From assembly GCF_001043955.1 (NCBI RefSeq), contig NZ_LABZ01000125.1, positions 1 to 47,804 on the forward strand: a stretch of DNA of 47,804 nt, in the 5' to 3' direction. The notes beneath the pieces were generated by a model. That model was not told where the DNA came from. It ran no database searches and was given only the letters and a program-made list of their open reading frames with translations. Origin of the DNA: Methylobacterium tarhaniae (GTDB lineage Bacteria; Pseudomonadota; Alphaproteobacteria; Rhizobiales; Beijerinckiaceae). Below are positions 15,406 to 24,706 of the stretch, in pieces; within the stretch, counting starts at the first letter, position 1, and the number at the start of each line of letters is the position of its first letter. Both the position numbers and the translations under genes were made by a program.

Positions 15406-16326
15406 ATGAGCGAGTTCGAGGCGTCGCAGCAATCGGCGACGATCGAGGCCCTGCGGCGGGAGATCGCGGAAGCGTATGACGAGGAGCTGGAACTCGAGAT
15501 CGAGGAGGAGCGCCTCGCCGGGCTGGTGCCGCCGCCGGAGGGCACTGCCCCCGGGCTCGACCGGCGGCTCTATTTCCGCGAGCTGCTGCGCCTGCAGCAC
15601 GAGCTGGTCCGGCTCCAGGACTGGGTCCAGGCCAACAAGCTCAAGCTCGTGGTGCTGTTCGAGGGGCGCGATTCCGCCGGCAAGGGCGGCGTCATCAACC
15701 GCATCACCCAGCGCCTCAACCCGCGCGTCTGCCGCGTCGCCGCCCTCCCCGCCCCGAGCGAGCGCGAGCGCGGCCAGTGGTACTTCCAGCGCTACGTCAG
15801 CCACCTGCCGACCGGCGGCGAGATGGTGCTGTTCGACCGCTCCTGGTACAACCGGGCCGGCGTCGAGCGGGTCATGGGCTTCTGCACCGAGTCCGAGGTC
15901 GAGGAGTTCTTCCGCTCGGTGCCGGAATTCGAGCGCATGCTGGTGCGCTCAGGCATCGTCCTGGTGAAATACTGGTTCTCGATCACCGACGCCGAGCAAT
16001 CCTACCGCTTCGAGATGCGCATCCGCGACCCCCTCAAGCAGTGGAAGCTCAGCCCGATGGACGTCGAGTCGCGCCGGCGCTGGGAGAGCTACACCCGCGC
16101 CAAGGAGGACATGCTGGCCCGCACCCACATCCCGGAGGCGCCGTGGTGGGTGGTCGACGCCGTCGACAAGCAGCGCGCCCGCCTCAACTGCATCAGCCAC
16201 CTGCTGGAGCAGGTGCCCTACGGCACGGTCGAGCGCCCGCCCGTCCTCCTGCCCGAGCGGGTGCGCAATCCCGACTACGTCCGCGGCCCGATCCCGGCCG
16301 AGATGTACGTGCCGGCGCGGTACTGA
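15406..16326 (+). CDS. ppk2: polyphosphate kinase 2 (PPK2), single domain
   Basis: A 306-residue polyphosphate:nucleotide phosphotransferase, which makes NTP from NDP and polyphosphate or the reverse. The Walker A loop is GRDSAGKG (87-94), the lid motif includes ALPAPSERERGQWYFQRY (113-130), and Walker B is DRSWYNR (144-150). The length and single catalytic domain fit class I PPK2. An acidic coiled-coil-like N-terminus (residues 10-38) precedes the domain. The start at 15406 gives an AGGAGAGGGG ribosome region; an in-frame ATG 20 codons upstream lacks one. It is followed after 7 bp by the porin gene, suggesting co-transcription. Confidence 0.93.
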   Translation: MSEFEASQQSATIEALRREIAEAYDEELELEIEEERLAGLVPPPEGTAPGLDRRLYFRELLRLQHELVRLQDWVQANKLKLVVLFEGRDSAGKGGVINRITQRLNPRVCRVAALPAPSERERGQWYFQRYVSHLPTGGEMVLFDRSWYNRAGVERVMGFCTESEVEEFFRSVPEFERMLVRSGIVLVKYWFSITDAEQSYRFEMRIRDPLKQWKLSPMDVESRRRWESYTRAKEDMLARTHIPEAPWWVVDAVDKQRARLNCISHLLEQVPYGTVERPPVLLPERVRNPDYVRGPIPAEMYVPARY

Positions 16327-16333
16327 GCGGGGC

Positions 16334-17803
16334 ATGGGGGGCTGGCGCGCGGCGGCGCTCACCGCACTGGTCCTGACCCCGGCCGGGGCCGCCGCGCAGC
16401 CGGCTCCCCGCCTCACGGTCGTCCCGCCGGCCTGGCCCCTCACGGGGGCCGGCGGCGACCCGCAGACCGCCATCGCCCAGGCGCGGACCTCCGACCAGGT
16501 CTCGGTGACGATCGGCGGCTCGATCCAGTCGTCGCTCGGTCCCTACGGCGACCCGTTCGGCCTGCGCGTGCTCCTGGCCGGGCGCGGCATCACCTATACG
16601 ATCACCTATATCGGCGAGGGGCTGGCCAACCTGCGCGGGGGCCTCAAGCGTGGTGCCACCTTTGGCGGACGCCTCGACACGTCCCTCGACATCGACCTCG
16701 ACAGGCTCGCCGGCTGGACCGGGGCGAAGGTCCACACCGACTTCTTCCAGATCCACGGCCACGGGCTTTCGCGCTCCTCCGTCAACAACCTGACGACGGT
16801 GAGCGGCATCGAGGCCCTGCCGGCGACGCGGCTGTTCGAGCTGTGGCTGGAGCAGCGCGTCTTCGGCGATCAACTCTCGATCAAGGTGGGCCAGGTCTCC
16901 GCCGATACGGAATTCGCCATCGCCCAGTCGGCGGTGGTGTTCTTCAATGCCGGCTTCGGCTGGCCCAACATCGGCGCCGTGGTGCTGCCGAGCGGCGGGC
17001 CGATCTATCCCCTCGCCACCCCGGCCGTGCGGGTGAAATACGTGCCCGACGCGCGCCTGTCGTTCCAGGCCGCGCTCTTCGACGGCGATCCGGCAGGCCG
17101 GCGCCGGGGCGACGGCACCGACCCGCAGCGGATCAACCGCACCGGCACCAGCTTCCGGGTCGGCGACCCGCCCCTGCTGATCGGCGAGGTCGCGTATGCC
17201 TACACGCTGAACCTGTGGGGAGAGACCCTGCACGGCACCGCGACGCTCGGCGGCTGGCAGCATTTCGGCGGCTTCGACAGCCCGCGCCTCGACAGCGTCG
17301 CCGGCCGGCTGCTCGCCGATCCGGAGGCGAGCGGCATCGCCCGGCGCTTCCGCGGCGACCGGGGCGTCTACGGCATCATCGACCAGACGCTCTACCGCGA
17401 GCCCGACACCGAGGACGAGGGCGCCAGCGCCTTCCTGCGGCTCTCCAAGGTGCCGGCCGACCGCAACCTGATCGACCTCTACGTCGACGGCGGCATCGCC
17501 TACAAAGGCCTGCTGCCCGGCCGCCCCAACGACACCGCGGCCCTCGGGGTGATCTACTCCCGCATCAGCCCGGCGGCCCGCGCCTTCGACCGCGACACCA
17601 TCCGGTTCGGCCAGGGCACGGGGCCGCTGCGCAGCAGCGAGATGGTGATCGAGGCGACCTACCAGGCGGAGGTGGTGCCCGGGTTCACCCTGCAGCCGGA
17701 CCTGCAATATGTGATGCGGCCGGGCGGCGGGCTCGCGGGCGATGATCGGCGGCGGTTGAAGAACGCGACGGTGATCGGGTTGCGGGCGACGATCAACTAT
17801 TAG
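16334..17803 (+). CDS. OprB-family carbohydrate-selective porin
   Basis: A 489-residue outer-membrane beta-barrel. A signal peptide (about residues 1-22, ending AAAQP) is followed by a mature chain of alternating hydrophobic beta strands. OprB features are SLDIDLDRLAGWTGAKVHTDFF, the central VGQVSADTEFAIAQ, and FTLQPDLQYVMRPGG near the end. The final Tyr is a plausible barrel-assembly signal. OprB porins take up sugars or other small polar solutes. The start is 7 bp after ppk2. A decayed copy of its C-terminal region lies at 20316-20502. Confidence 0.9.
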   Translation: MGGWRAAALTALVLTPAGAAAQPAPRLTVVPPAWPLTGAGGDPQTAIAQARTSDQVSVTIGGSIQSSLGPYGDPFGLRVLLAGRGITYTITYIGEGLANLRGGLKRGATFGGRLDTSLDIDLDRLAGWTGAKVHTDFFQIHGHGLSRSSVNNLTTVSGIEALPATRLFELWLEQRVFGDQLSIKVGQVSADTEFAIAQSAVVFFNAGFGWPNIGAVVLPSGGPIYPLATPAVRVKYVPDARLSFQAALFDGDPAGRRRGDGTDPQRINRTGTSFRVGDPPLLIGEVAYAYTLNLWGETLHGTATLGGWQHFGGFDSPRLDSVAGRLLADPEASGIARRFRGDRGVYGIIDQTLYREPDTEDEGASAFLRLSKVPADRNLIDLYVDGGIAYKGLLPGRPNDTAALGVIYSRISPAARAFDRDTIRFGQGTGPLRSSEMVIEATYQAEVVPGFTLQPDLQYVMRPGGGLAGDDRRRLKNATVIGLRATINY

Positions 17804-18017
17804 GTCGGCCGCGTGCGGCTTGCGCGTGAGCAGGGCCGGGCATCCGCAAGGGCCATCTCGACAAGGGCCATCGGTCGAAGCTCCGCCGATCGATGCGAGC
17901 CTTCCGGAGAGGGCGGCATGGCGGCCCCGTTGCGCTGGAGTGGCCGTCGGGATTCGTGCTAGAGGTGCTGCCCGATCACCGCACTGGGACCTGACGGCAC
18001 TTGCGTCAGCGCAGTCG

Positions 18018-19832
18018 ATGTTCCGGGCGATCGCTCGTATTCCCTTGGGACGAACGACAGAAGACACTCAGCTGCGCAGCCTTCTCGACCGGCTTCGGAC
18101 CGCCCTGGTGGCGGGCCGGCCCTCCTTCCTCGCCCGGTACGGCCTCTCCTCGCTCGCAGTCGGCGGCGTCGCGCTGCTGCGCTCCGCGATGTTCGCGGAG
18201 TTCGCCCCTTGGTTCCTCTTCACGCCCGCCGTCGTCGTCATCGCCCTGCTGCTCGGGGGCGGGGCCGGGCTGTGGGCCACGCTCCTGGCGGCTCTCTGCG
18301 CCAGCATCACGCTGCGCGACGTGCCGCCGGTCGGCGCCCTGTCGCTCATGCAAGTGGTCGCCTCAGCGATCTTCATCGTCACCACGGCGGGCTTGGTCGG
18401 CCTGGTGGTCGCCCTGCGCCACGCGTTGATCGAGGCGGACGCGGCGCGGACCGAGCTGATGCGAAGCGCCGCGGCGGCGGCGGAGCGCGAGGCGTTCCTC
18501 ACCAGCGTGCTGGCCAGCTCGACCGACTGCATCAAGGTGCTGGACCTCGACGGTCGGCTCACCTTCATGTCCGAAGGCGGCCAGCGCGTGATGGAAGTCA
18601 GCGACTTCAACGCCATCGCGGGGTGCCACTGGCCCGATTTCTGGACCGGCCAGGGGCATGTCGAGGCCCTTGCCGCCCTGGCCGCCGCCCGGGAGGGGCG
18701 CGCCCAGAGCTTCGTCGGGCGCGCCAGCACCATACGGGGAACGCCCAAATGGTGGCACGTCGCGCTCAGCCCGATCCGTAACCAGGACGGCGGGTACGAC
18801 CGCATCCTGTCGGTCTCACGCGACATCACGGCCCTGCGCGAGAGCGAGGACGAGCGCGAACACTTCGTGCGGCTGGCCGAGAACAGCACCGACTTCATCG
18901 GCATGCTGCAGACCGACGGCCGGGTCTTCTACGTCAACGACGCTGCCCGGCGGATGGTCGGCCTCGACGGGGCCGACGTCACTGCGCTGGCCATGACCGA
19001 CTTCTTCCTGCCCGAGCAGGTCGCGACAGTCACGAGCGAAGTGCTGCCGGCGGTGGACCGCGACGGCCATTGGTCGGGCGAGCTGACCTTCCGCCACTTC
19101 CGGACGGGCGAGCTGATCCCGGTCCTGTACTCGGTCTTCCCCGTCACCGACATCGATGGCCGGACCGTCGGCTACGGGACCGTGACCCGCGACTTTCGCG
19201 CCCGCAAGCAGGCCGAAGAGGAGCTGCGGCTGCTGAACGGCGAACTGGCCCATCGGCTCAAGAACGTGCTGGCCGTCGTCCAGTCGGTCACCCGGCAGAC
19301 CCTGCGCAACGCCTCCGACGTGCAGAAGGCCAGCCAGGACCTGTCGGCCCGGCTGGTCGCCCTCGGCGCGGCGACCGACGTGCTGACCAACGCCTCCTGG
19401 CGCTCGGCCGACCTGCGGGAGCTGATCGAGCGCGCCCTGGCCCCACACGGCGAGATCGGGGTGCGCATCCTGCTTGACGGCCCCTGTCTCACCCTGAAGC
19501 CTCAGGTCGCAGTGGCTCTCGCGCTGGCCCTGCATGAACTGGCAACCAATGCCGCGAAGTACGGGGCCTTGTCGAACGATGCGGGACGGGTGGACGTGAT
19601 CTGGCAGGTGCGGGGCGAGGCCCCCGAGGCACGCTTCCGGCTCGACTGGCGCGAGCAGGGCGGGCCGCCGGTGGCGGAGCCGACCCGGCGTGGCTTCGGC
19701 AGCATCCTGATCGAGCGCTCGCTGCGCTCCTATTTCGGCGGCACGGCCGGGATCGAGTATCGCCCGGACGGTTTGACGTTCGCGATGGACACCCAGTTGG
19801 GCGATGCGGTCATGACGGACGGAAAGGCGTAG
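18018..19832 (+). CDS. HWE-type sensor histidine kinase with N-terminal membrane domain and two PAS domains
   Basis: 604 residues. Residues about 25-140 hold four hydrophobic helices of a DUF4118-like membrane sensor. PAS 1 spans about 165-285 (STDCIKVLDLDGRLTFM, ending ILSVSRDITAL). PAS 2 spans about 290-410 (NSTDFIGMLQTDGRVFYVND, ending TVTRDFRARKQ). The phospho-acceptor segment is LAHRLKNVLAVVQSVTRQTL, the N box is ALHELATNAAKYGALS, and the WRE motif after it marks the HWE subfamily. The start at 18018 is the first ATG before the membrane part; upstream codons in frame look non-coding. The stop codon overlaps the GTG of a response-regulator gene, so the two should act as a pair. Confidence 0.9.
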   Translation: MFRAIARIPLGRTTEDTQLRSLLDRLRTALVAGRPSFLARYGLSSLAVGGVALLRSAMFAEFAPWFLFTPAVVVIALLLGGGAGLWATLLAALCASITLRDVPPVGALSLMQVVASAIFIVTTAGLVGLVVALRHALIEADAARTELMRSAAAAAEREAFLTSVLASSTDCIKVLDLDGRLTFMSEGGQRVMEVSDFNAIAGCHWPDFWTGQGHVEALAALAAAREGRAQSFVGRASTIRGTPKWWHVALSPIRNQDGGYDRILSVSRDITALRESEDEREHFVRLAENSTDFIGMLQTDGRVFYVNDAARRMVGLDGADVTALAMTDFFLPEQVATVTSEVLPAVDRDGHWSGELTFRHFRTGELIPVLYSVFPVTDIDGRTVGYGTVTRDFRARKQAEEELRLLNGELAHRLKNVLAVVQSVTRQTLRNASDVQKASQDLSARLVALGAATDVLTNASWRSADLRELIERALAPHGEIGVRILLDGPCLTLKPQVAVALALALHELATNAAKYGALSNDAGRVDVIWQVRGEAPEARFRLDWREQGGPPVAEPTRRGFGSILIERSLRSYFGGTAGIEYRPDGLTFAMDTQLGDAVMTDGKA

Positions 19833-20215
19833 TGTTGGGGCAGCGCACACCGATCGGGAGCAAGACCATCCTCGTGGTGGAGGACGAGGCGCTGGTGCGC
19901 TTCGACATGACCGATTTCTTCGAGGATCGGGGCTGGCAGGTCTACGAGGCGGAGAATGCCGAGCAGGCGATCGCCCTGCTCGACCGGCACGGCGAAATCC
20001 GCGTCTTGCTGACCGATGTCGAGATGCCCGGCGCCATGGACGGGCTGAGGCTCGCCCACTACGTGCGCGAGCGCTTTCCGCCGGCCCTGCTGTTCGTCGT
20101 TTCCGGCCAGGCCCCGCCCTCGCCCCAGGCGCTGCCGGCGCGGGCGACGTTCCTACCCAAGCCCTTCGACCTGCATCACGTGCTGCGCCAGATCGACCGC
20201 AGTCCCGTCGGCTAG
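19832..20215 (+). CDS. single-domain response regulator
   Basis: 127 residues forming only a receiver domain. The acidic pair is in ILVVEDEAL, the phospho-accepting Asp is in VLLTDVEMPG, the switch Thr/Ser in FVVSGQA, and the Lys in FLPKPFD. There is no output domain, so it probably relays phosphate or regulates the partner kinase by protein contact. The GTG start shares its G with the kinase TAG stop (TAGTG), which indicates translational coupling. The inverted repeat after the stop ends the transcript. Confidence 0.9.
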   Translation: MLGQRTPIGSKTILVVEDEALVRFDMTDFFEDRGWQVYEAENAEQAIALLDRHGEIRVLLTDVEMPGAMDGLRLAHYVRERFPPALLFVVSGQAPPSPQALPARATFLPKPFDLHHVLRQIDRSPVG

Positions 20216-20216
20216 A

Positions 20217-20249
20217 GCAGCGCCCGATCGCGTTCCCATCGGGCGCTGC
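20217..20249 (+). terminator. hairpin after the kinase/regulator pair
   Basis: GCAGCGCCCGAT, 9-nt loop, ATCGGGCGCTGC: 12 perfect base pairs starting one base after the stop codon. No T tract follows. Confidence 0.6.
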
Positions 20250-20315
20250 CCTCGGTCTTCGATTGTGCCGCATTCTCTTCGACGAGCCGGTATCCACCGC
20301 ATCGGAAAATGCTCC

Positions 20316-20502
20316 TGACACCGCGGCGCTGGGCGTGATCTCCTCGCGCATCGGCCCGGCGCACGCGCCTTCGACCGCGACAGCCTCCTGTTCGGCCACG
20401 GCACCGGCCCGCTTCGCAATGGCGAGGTGCTGCCCGGCCTCACCCTGCAGCCGGACCTGCGATACGTCTTGCGCCCGGGCGGGGGACTCGGTGGCGAAGA
20501 CA
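20316..20502 (+). pseudogene. decayed C-terminal fragment of an OprB-type porin
   Basis: Translation gives DTAALGVISSRIGPA, then after a 1-bp frame change ARAFDRDSLLFGHGTGPLRNGE, then VLPGLTLQPDLRYVLRPGGGL. The intact porin at 16334 has DTAALGVIYSRISPA, ARAFDRDTIRFGQGTGPLR and VVPGFTLQPDLQYVMRPGGGL. A stretch of about 13 codons is missing between RNGE and VLPG, and everything upstream of the fragment is gone. It is therefore a broken porin copy, not a gene. Confidence 0.85.
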
Positions 20503-20765
20503 ATGATTGTATCTCAACTTTTTTGATCGGATGCCGGCGCCTTCTCCTGCATCGAGGGAGGAATTGTTGCGGTGTGTCTTTGAATGGGCTGTCCGTGTAG
20601 CGTATCAAGGCGGCAGGCCGGCTGTTGATTGAAAAACCATAAAATGAAGCTGGGCAGACTACCTTGCATCAAGCAGTGGGGCGCCCAGCCAGAATCTTTC
20701 CATGATTCGACGTGGCCAGAAAAAGCGTCTCTGGCGAATTTTAGCAGATTGTCCGGCGCTTGTGA
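20503..20765. other. AT-richer gene-free stretch
   Basis: The 260 bp between the porin fragment and the esterase gene have clearly lower GC than the window average (for example GAAAAACCATAAAATGAAG near 20630). Short open frames exist, but none has a ribosome site or a recognisable family. Foreign or decayed sequence is likely. Confidence 0.45.
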
Positions 20766-21971
20766 TCAGGCGCCGCCGTGCAGGGCGCGGTACAGGGCCG
20801 TCTCGAAGGCAAGGTAGCCGCCGAACGAGGCCGGATCGCCGAAGGGCAGGATCTGCGTCGCCCAGAAGCCGCCGACCCCATTGTCGCGGTCGATCCAGTA
20901 GAACAGGTTGGCGAGGCCGGCCCAGCCGAGGGCGCCGGCCGGCCGGCCCGTCGGCGCCTCCGCGTCGTTGATCATGAAGGTCAGTCCCCAGGATTTCGGC
21001 AGGCCGGGGAAGAACTCCGCGTCGTTCGACAGGGCCGGGATCACGCCCGGCAGCATCGTCACGCGCTGGCCGTCGAGGTGGTTCTGCGCCGCCATGCGGA
21101 TGGTCTCGGGCTTCAGCACCCGGCCGCCCTCGCCCTGGCCGTCGTTGAGCCACATGCGGATGAAGCGCATGTAGTCGCCGACCGTGCCGTAGAGCCCGTG
21201 GCCGCCCATATGGATCTCGGGGTCCTGCGGCAGCTCGAACGGCATCGCCGCGAGGGGGCCGTCGGCCTGGCGCGCCTGCATCCCGGCCACCCGCGCCCGC
21301 ATCGCGTCGCTCAAGCCGAAGGCGGTGTCGCGCATCCCCAGGGGCTCGAAGATGCGGGCCCGGAAGACCTCGCCGAGGCGCTCGCCGGTGATCGCCTCGA
21401 CGACCTGCCCGCACCAGTCGATGTTGCTGCCGTATTCCCAGCGCTCGCCCGGATCGAACAGCAGCGGCGTCGCCAGGGCCGCCCGCGTCGCCGTGATGAC
21501 GCTGGGCTGGCCTCGCTCGGCGGCGAGCCGGGCATAGGTCTCGTTGAAGAAGTCGTAGCCGAGGCCGGCGGTGTGGGTCAGCAGCATCCGGGTGGTGATG
21601 TCGCGCTTCGGCGCCCGCAGCCGCGGCGCCCCATCCCCGCCGAACCCGTCGATGACCTGGAGCCGTCCGATCTCCGGCAGGTAGGTGCGGGCCGGCGCGT
21701 CGAGGTCGAGGCGGCCCTCCTCGACGAGCTGCAGCGCCGCCGTGCCGGTGACGGCCTTGGTGGTCGAGAACAGCGCGAAGACCGTGTCGGTCGTCATGGG
21801 ATCGTCCGCGTCGAGGGTGCGCGCGCCGGCGGCACCCTCGTAGATCGTGCCCTGGCGGTCCGTCGCCATGGCGACGACGCCGGAGACGCCCGGCTCCGCC
21901 GCGACGGTGTCCCGCAGGATGGTGTCGGCCGCCGTCGCGAAGGCGGTCGCCGGGATCGTTGAGCTGGTCAT
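20766..21971 (-). CDS. serine hydrolase / class C beta-lactamase-fold esterase
   Basis: A 401-residue EstB-like enzyme. The catalytic Ser69-x-x-Lys72 is in [10 protein letters not shown], and the Tyr of the YxN motif is in WEYGSNIDW (Tyr181). A GGHGLYGT segment stands in the place of the third motif. No signal peptide is seen, so it acts in the cytoplasm, which argues for an esterase rather than a beta-lactamase. It is the last of four co-directional genes (AraC regulator, dehydrogenase, Baeyer-Villiger monooxygenase, this hydrolase), 82 bp after the monooxygenase. Its likely job is to split the ester the monooxygenase makes. The ATG at 21971 has GAGAAG upstream. Confidence 0.87.
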   Translation of the reverse strand: MTSSTIPATAFATAADTILRDTVAAEPGVSGVVAMATDRQGTIYEGAAGARTLDADDPMTTDTVFALFSTTKAVTGTAALQLVEEGRLDLDAPARTYLPEIGRLQVIDGFGGDGAPRLRAPKRDITTRMLLTHTAGLGYDFFNETYARLAAERGQPSVITATRAALATPLLFDPGERWEYGSNIDWCGQVVEAITGERLGEVFRARIFEPLGMRDTAFGLSDAMRARVAGMQARQADGPLAAMPFELPQDPEIHMGGHGLYGTVGDYMRFIRMWLNDGQGEGGRVLKPETIRMAAQNHLDGQRVTMLPGVIPALSNDAEFFPGLPKSWGLTFMINDAEAPTGRPAGALGWAGLANLFYWIDRDNGVGGFWATQILPFGDPASFGGYLAFETALYRALHGGA

Positions 21972-22053
21972 GATCGAACTTCTCGTGGAGTCGGAAAGAA
22001 GGAGTGGCGAGCGACGCGGTGCGGGATCTGCCCCGTGCCAGCTCGGATGAGCG

Positions 22054-23700
22054 TCAGCGGAAGTTGAAGCCCGCATAGCCCCCGGCCGCGACCTCGTCGC
22101 ATTTCTGGCGATAGGTGCCGACGCCGCCGATATAAGAGAGAAGCCGGCGCGGTTTGCCTTCGACGTTCGATCCCATGTACCAGGAGTTGGTCTTGGTCAC
22201 GAGGGTCGCGGCGGCGATCTCGTCGTGATGCGCGACCCATTGGTCCTGAAACGTCTCGTCCGCCTCGACGATCTGAAGGTCGCGCCGACGCATATAGGCG
22301 ATGCAGCCGGCGATCCATTCGGCCTGCTGTTGCAGGCAGGTCGTCATGTTGCACAGGGCGGCGGAAGGCGCGAGTGGCGCGGCGGTGGTGAACAGGTTCG
22401 GGTAGCCGTGAACCTGGACGCCCATGGTGGTGCGGATGTCCCGTCCCCATTCCTCCTTGAGCGAGCGCCCGCCGCGGCCACGGATGTCGATCCGGGTCAG
22501 GGCGCCGGTCCCGGCATCGAACCCGGTGGCGAGGATCAGGATGTCGAGGCGGTGCTCGGTGCCGTCCGCCAGGCGCAGGCCCGTGGGGGTGATGGCGGCG
22601 ATCGGGTTGTCCTTGACGCTGACGAGCGAGACGTTCGGCCGGTGGAAGGCCTTGAGGAAGCCGCGCTCGAGCGGGACGCGGTGGGTGCCGAAGCCGTAAT
22701 CCGTCGGGATGAGGGCGTCGCACAGGGCCGGATCCTTCAGCTCGGCGCGCATCTTGCCCCGCACGAACTCGGAGATCTCCGCGCTGACGCCCTCGTCGAA
22801 GAACATCTCGGCGAAGGAGGCGAGCCACAGCTTCAGCGAGCCATCCTCCCAGACCGCCTCGAGGATCGCGCGTCGTTTCGCTGGAGTCTTGTCGGCCCAG
22901 GCCCCGTTCTCGAAATCGTACTCGAAGCCCGAGAACGTGTGCGGAATGCGGGCGGCGAGGGCGTGGAACTTCGCCTTGTAGGCCTCCTGATCGGCCGGCG
23001 TGTAGGTGGGGTTCTTCATCGGCAGGACGTATTGCGGCGTCCGCACGAAGACCGAGAGATGGCCGACCGAGTCCGCAATGGTCTGGATGACCTGGATGCC
23101 GGTGGCGCCGATGCCGACGACGCCGACCCGCTTGCCGGAGAAGTCCACCGGCTCCTTGGGCCAGCGGGCGGTGTGGAAGACCTGGCCCTCGAAGCTGTCC
23201 TGGCCCGGAAACATCCCGGTGAGCGGCGCCGAGAGCATGCCGCAGCAGGTGATGAGGAAGCGGGCGTCGATGACCTGCCCCCGGTCGGTCTCGATCCGCC
23301 AGCGCCCGGTCGCCTCGTCGAAATGCGCGGCGGTGATGGTGGTCTCGAACTGGATGTCCTTGCGCAGGTCGAGACGGTCGGCGACGTAGTGCAGCCAGCG
23401 CTCGATCTCCGGCTGGGCCGGGAACTTCTCGCTCCAGCTCCAGCCCTTGTAGAGCTCTTCCGAGAACAGGTACTGGTAGATATACGCTTCCGAATCGAAG
23501 CGGGCGCCGGGATAGCGGTTCCAGTACCAGGTCCCGCCGACATCGGAGGCGGTGTCGAAGGCCCTCACCGTGAGGCCCTGCTCGCGCAGCAGGTGGAGCT
23601 GGTAGAGGCCGGCGACGCCGGCGCCGATCACCGCGGCATCGAGCGAGAGCGGCGCATCGGAGGAAACGGGCGCGCGCAGGGGCGATGTCACGACGGACAT
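22054..23700 (-). CDS. Baeyer-Villiger monooxygenase (flavin-containing, type I)
   Basis: A 548-residue NADPH- and FAD-dependent enzyme that inserts oxygen next to a ketone carbonyl to give an ester or lactone. The FAD Rossmann loop is GAGVAG (26-31). The Baeyer-Villiger fingerprint [12 protein letters not shown] fits FxGxxxHxxxW(P/D) exactly (170-181). The NADPH loop is GIGATG (196-201). The segment [19 protein letters not shown] (55-73) is the cyclohexanone/phenylacetone-monooxygenase type. ATG 23700 is preferred over one four codons upstream because GGAG lies six bases before it. It is flanked by a dehydrogenase and an esterase. The ketone substrate cannot be read from the sequence. Confidence 0.93.
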   Translation of the reverse strand: MSVVTSPLRAPVSSDAPLSLDAAVIGAGVAGLYQLHLLREQGLTVRAFDTASDVGGTWYWNRYPGARFDSEAYIYQYLFSEELYKGWSWSEKFPAQPEIERWLHYVADRLDLRKDIQFETTITAAHFDEATGRWRIETDRGQVIDARFLITCCGMLSAPLTGMFPGQDSFEGQVFHTARWPKEPVDFSGKRVGVVGIGATGIQVIQTIADSVGHLSVFVRTPQYVLPMKNPTYTPADQEAYKAKFHALAARIPHTFSGFEYDFENGAWADKTPAKRRAILEAVWEDGSLKLWLASFAEMFFDEGVSAEISEFVRGKMRAELKDPALCDALIPTDYGFGTHRVPLERGFLKAFHRPNVSLVSVKDNPIAAITPTGLRLADGTEHRLDILILATGFDAGTGALTRIDIRGRGGRSLKEEWGRDIRTTMGVQVHGYPNLFTTAAPLAPSAALCNMTTCLQQQAEWIAGCIAYMRRRDLQIVEADETFQDQWVAHHDEIAAATLVTKTNSWYMGSNVEGKPRRLLSYIGGVGTYRQKCDEVAAGGYAGFNFR

Positions 23701-23774
23701 GTCTGTCTCCATCAACAGAGTGGCAGGGCAGGATTTGGTTGGAAATGGCGGGCCGACGGGTCGGCCCGGTCCGG

Positions 23775-24542
23775 TCAGCCGGCGGACATCGCGCCGTCGA
23801 CGGAATACGCTCCGCCCGAGCAGAACCCGCTCTCGTCGCTGGCGAGGAACAGGGCGAGGGCGGCGACCTCCTCCGGCGTGCCGTAGCGGCCGGCCGGGAT
23901 CCGGGCGGCGAAGCCGGTCTTCGCGGCGTCCGCCGCCCCGGGAGCCGCTCCCTCCTCGATGGCGCGCATCATCCGGGTCTCGATCGGCGACGGATGGATG
24001 GTGTTGACCCGGATCCCGTGCGGCGCCCCTTCGAGCGCGGCGCAGCGCATCAGGCCGAGGACGGCGTGCTTGCTGGCGGAATAGGCCGAGAGGCCGGCAA
24101 AACCGCGCAGGCCCGCGATCGACGAGGTGATGACGATGCTGCCGCCACCACGGCGCTGCATCGCCGGCATCGCTTCCCGCAGGGTGAGGAACACGCCGCG
24201 GACGTTGACGGCCATCACGCGGTCGAAATCCTCGATCGGGTATTCCGTCACCGGCAGGACCCGGCCCTCGATCCCGGCATTGCTGATCAGGATGTCGAGG
24301 CGGCCGTACCGATCGACGGCCGTGGCGGTCGCCCGCGCGACATCCTCCGGATCGGAGATGTCGGCGGCGCAGGCGCAGCAGCGTTCGGCGCCGAGCCGCG
24401 CGACCCGATCCGCCAGCCCCGCCTCGTCCCGGTCGACGAGACACAATGCGGCGCCCTCGCGGGCGAAGGCGGTCGCGATGGCGGAGCCGATGCCGCCCGC
24501 GGCCCCCGTGACGATCGCGACCTTGCGCGACAATCGAGGCAT
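23775..24542 (-). CDS. short-chain dehydrogenase/reductase
   Basis: A 255-residue classical SDR. The cofactor loop is TGAAGGIG (12-19), NAG is at 88-90, the catalytic Ser lies in ITSS (138-141), and Tyr154-x3-Lys158 is in YSASK. The acidic residue in LVDRDE after the second strand favours NAD over NADP. The PG step expected after the catalytic region is HPSPIETRM here. It sits directly before the Baeyer-Villiger monooxygenase on the same strand. It probably oxidises a secondary alcohol to the ketone that the monooxygenase uses, though a reductase role is possible. Confidence 0.9.
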   Translation of the reverse strand: MPRLSRKVAIVTGAAGGIGSAIATAFAREGAALCLVDRDEAGLADRVARLGAERCCACAADISDPEDVARATATAVDRYGRLDILISNAGIEGRVLPVTEYPIEDFDRVMAVNVRGVFLTLREAMPAMQRRGGGSIVITSSIAGLRGFAGLSAYSASKHAVLGLMRCAALEGAPHGIRVNTIHPSPIETRMMRAIEEGAAPGAADAAKTGFAARIPAGRYGTPEEVAALALFLASDESGFCSGGAYSVDGAMSAG

Positions 24543-24706
24543 GGTTGTCCTCCCCTTCGATTGGCTGTCACGATCCGGCTTGGCGTCCCGGATAGTGGCG
24601 TCCCGGATTGTCCCGGGTGTCCGCCCATCAAGCCCGGCGGTCGGGGGAATGTCTTGAACGCAGGCCGTGGCCTGCGTTGTTCAAACTTGCTGCGTGCGAG
24701 GCACGC

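Noticed and set aside
20629..20817. 62-codon open frame in the low-GC stretch
   Set aside because: No ribosome site or family resemblance, and it overlaps the esterase gene end.
22054..24444. Fusion of dehydrogenase and Baeyer-Villiger monooxygenase in one frame
   Set aside because: The frame is open, but the N-terminal part is the dehydrogenase gene read in the wrong frame; the monooxygenase has its own GGAG-ATG.
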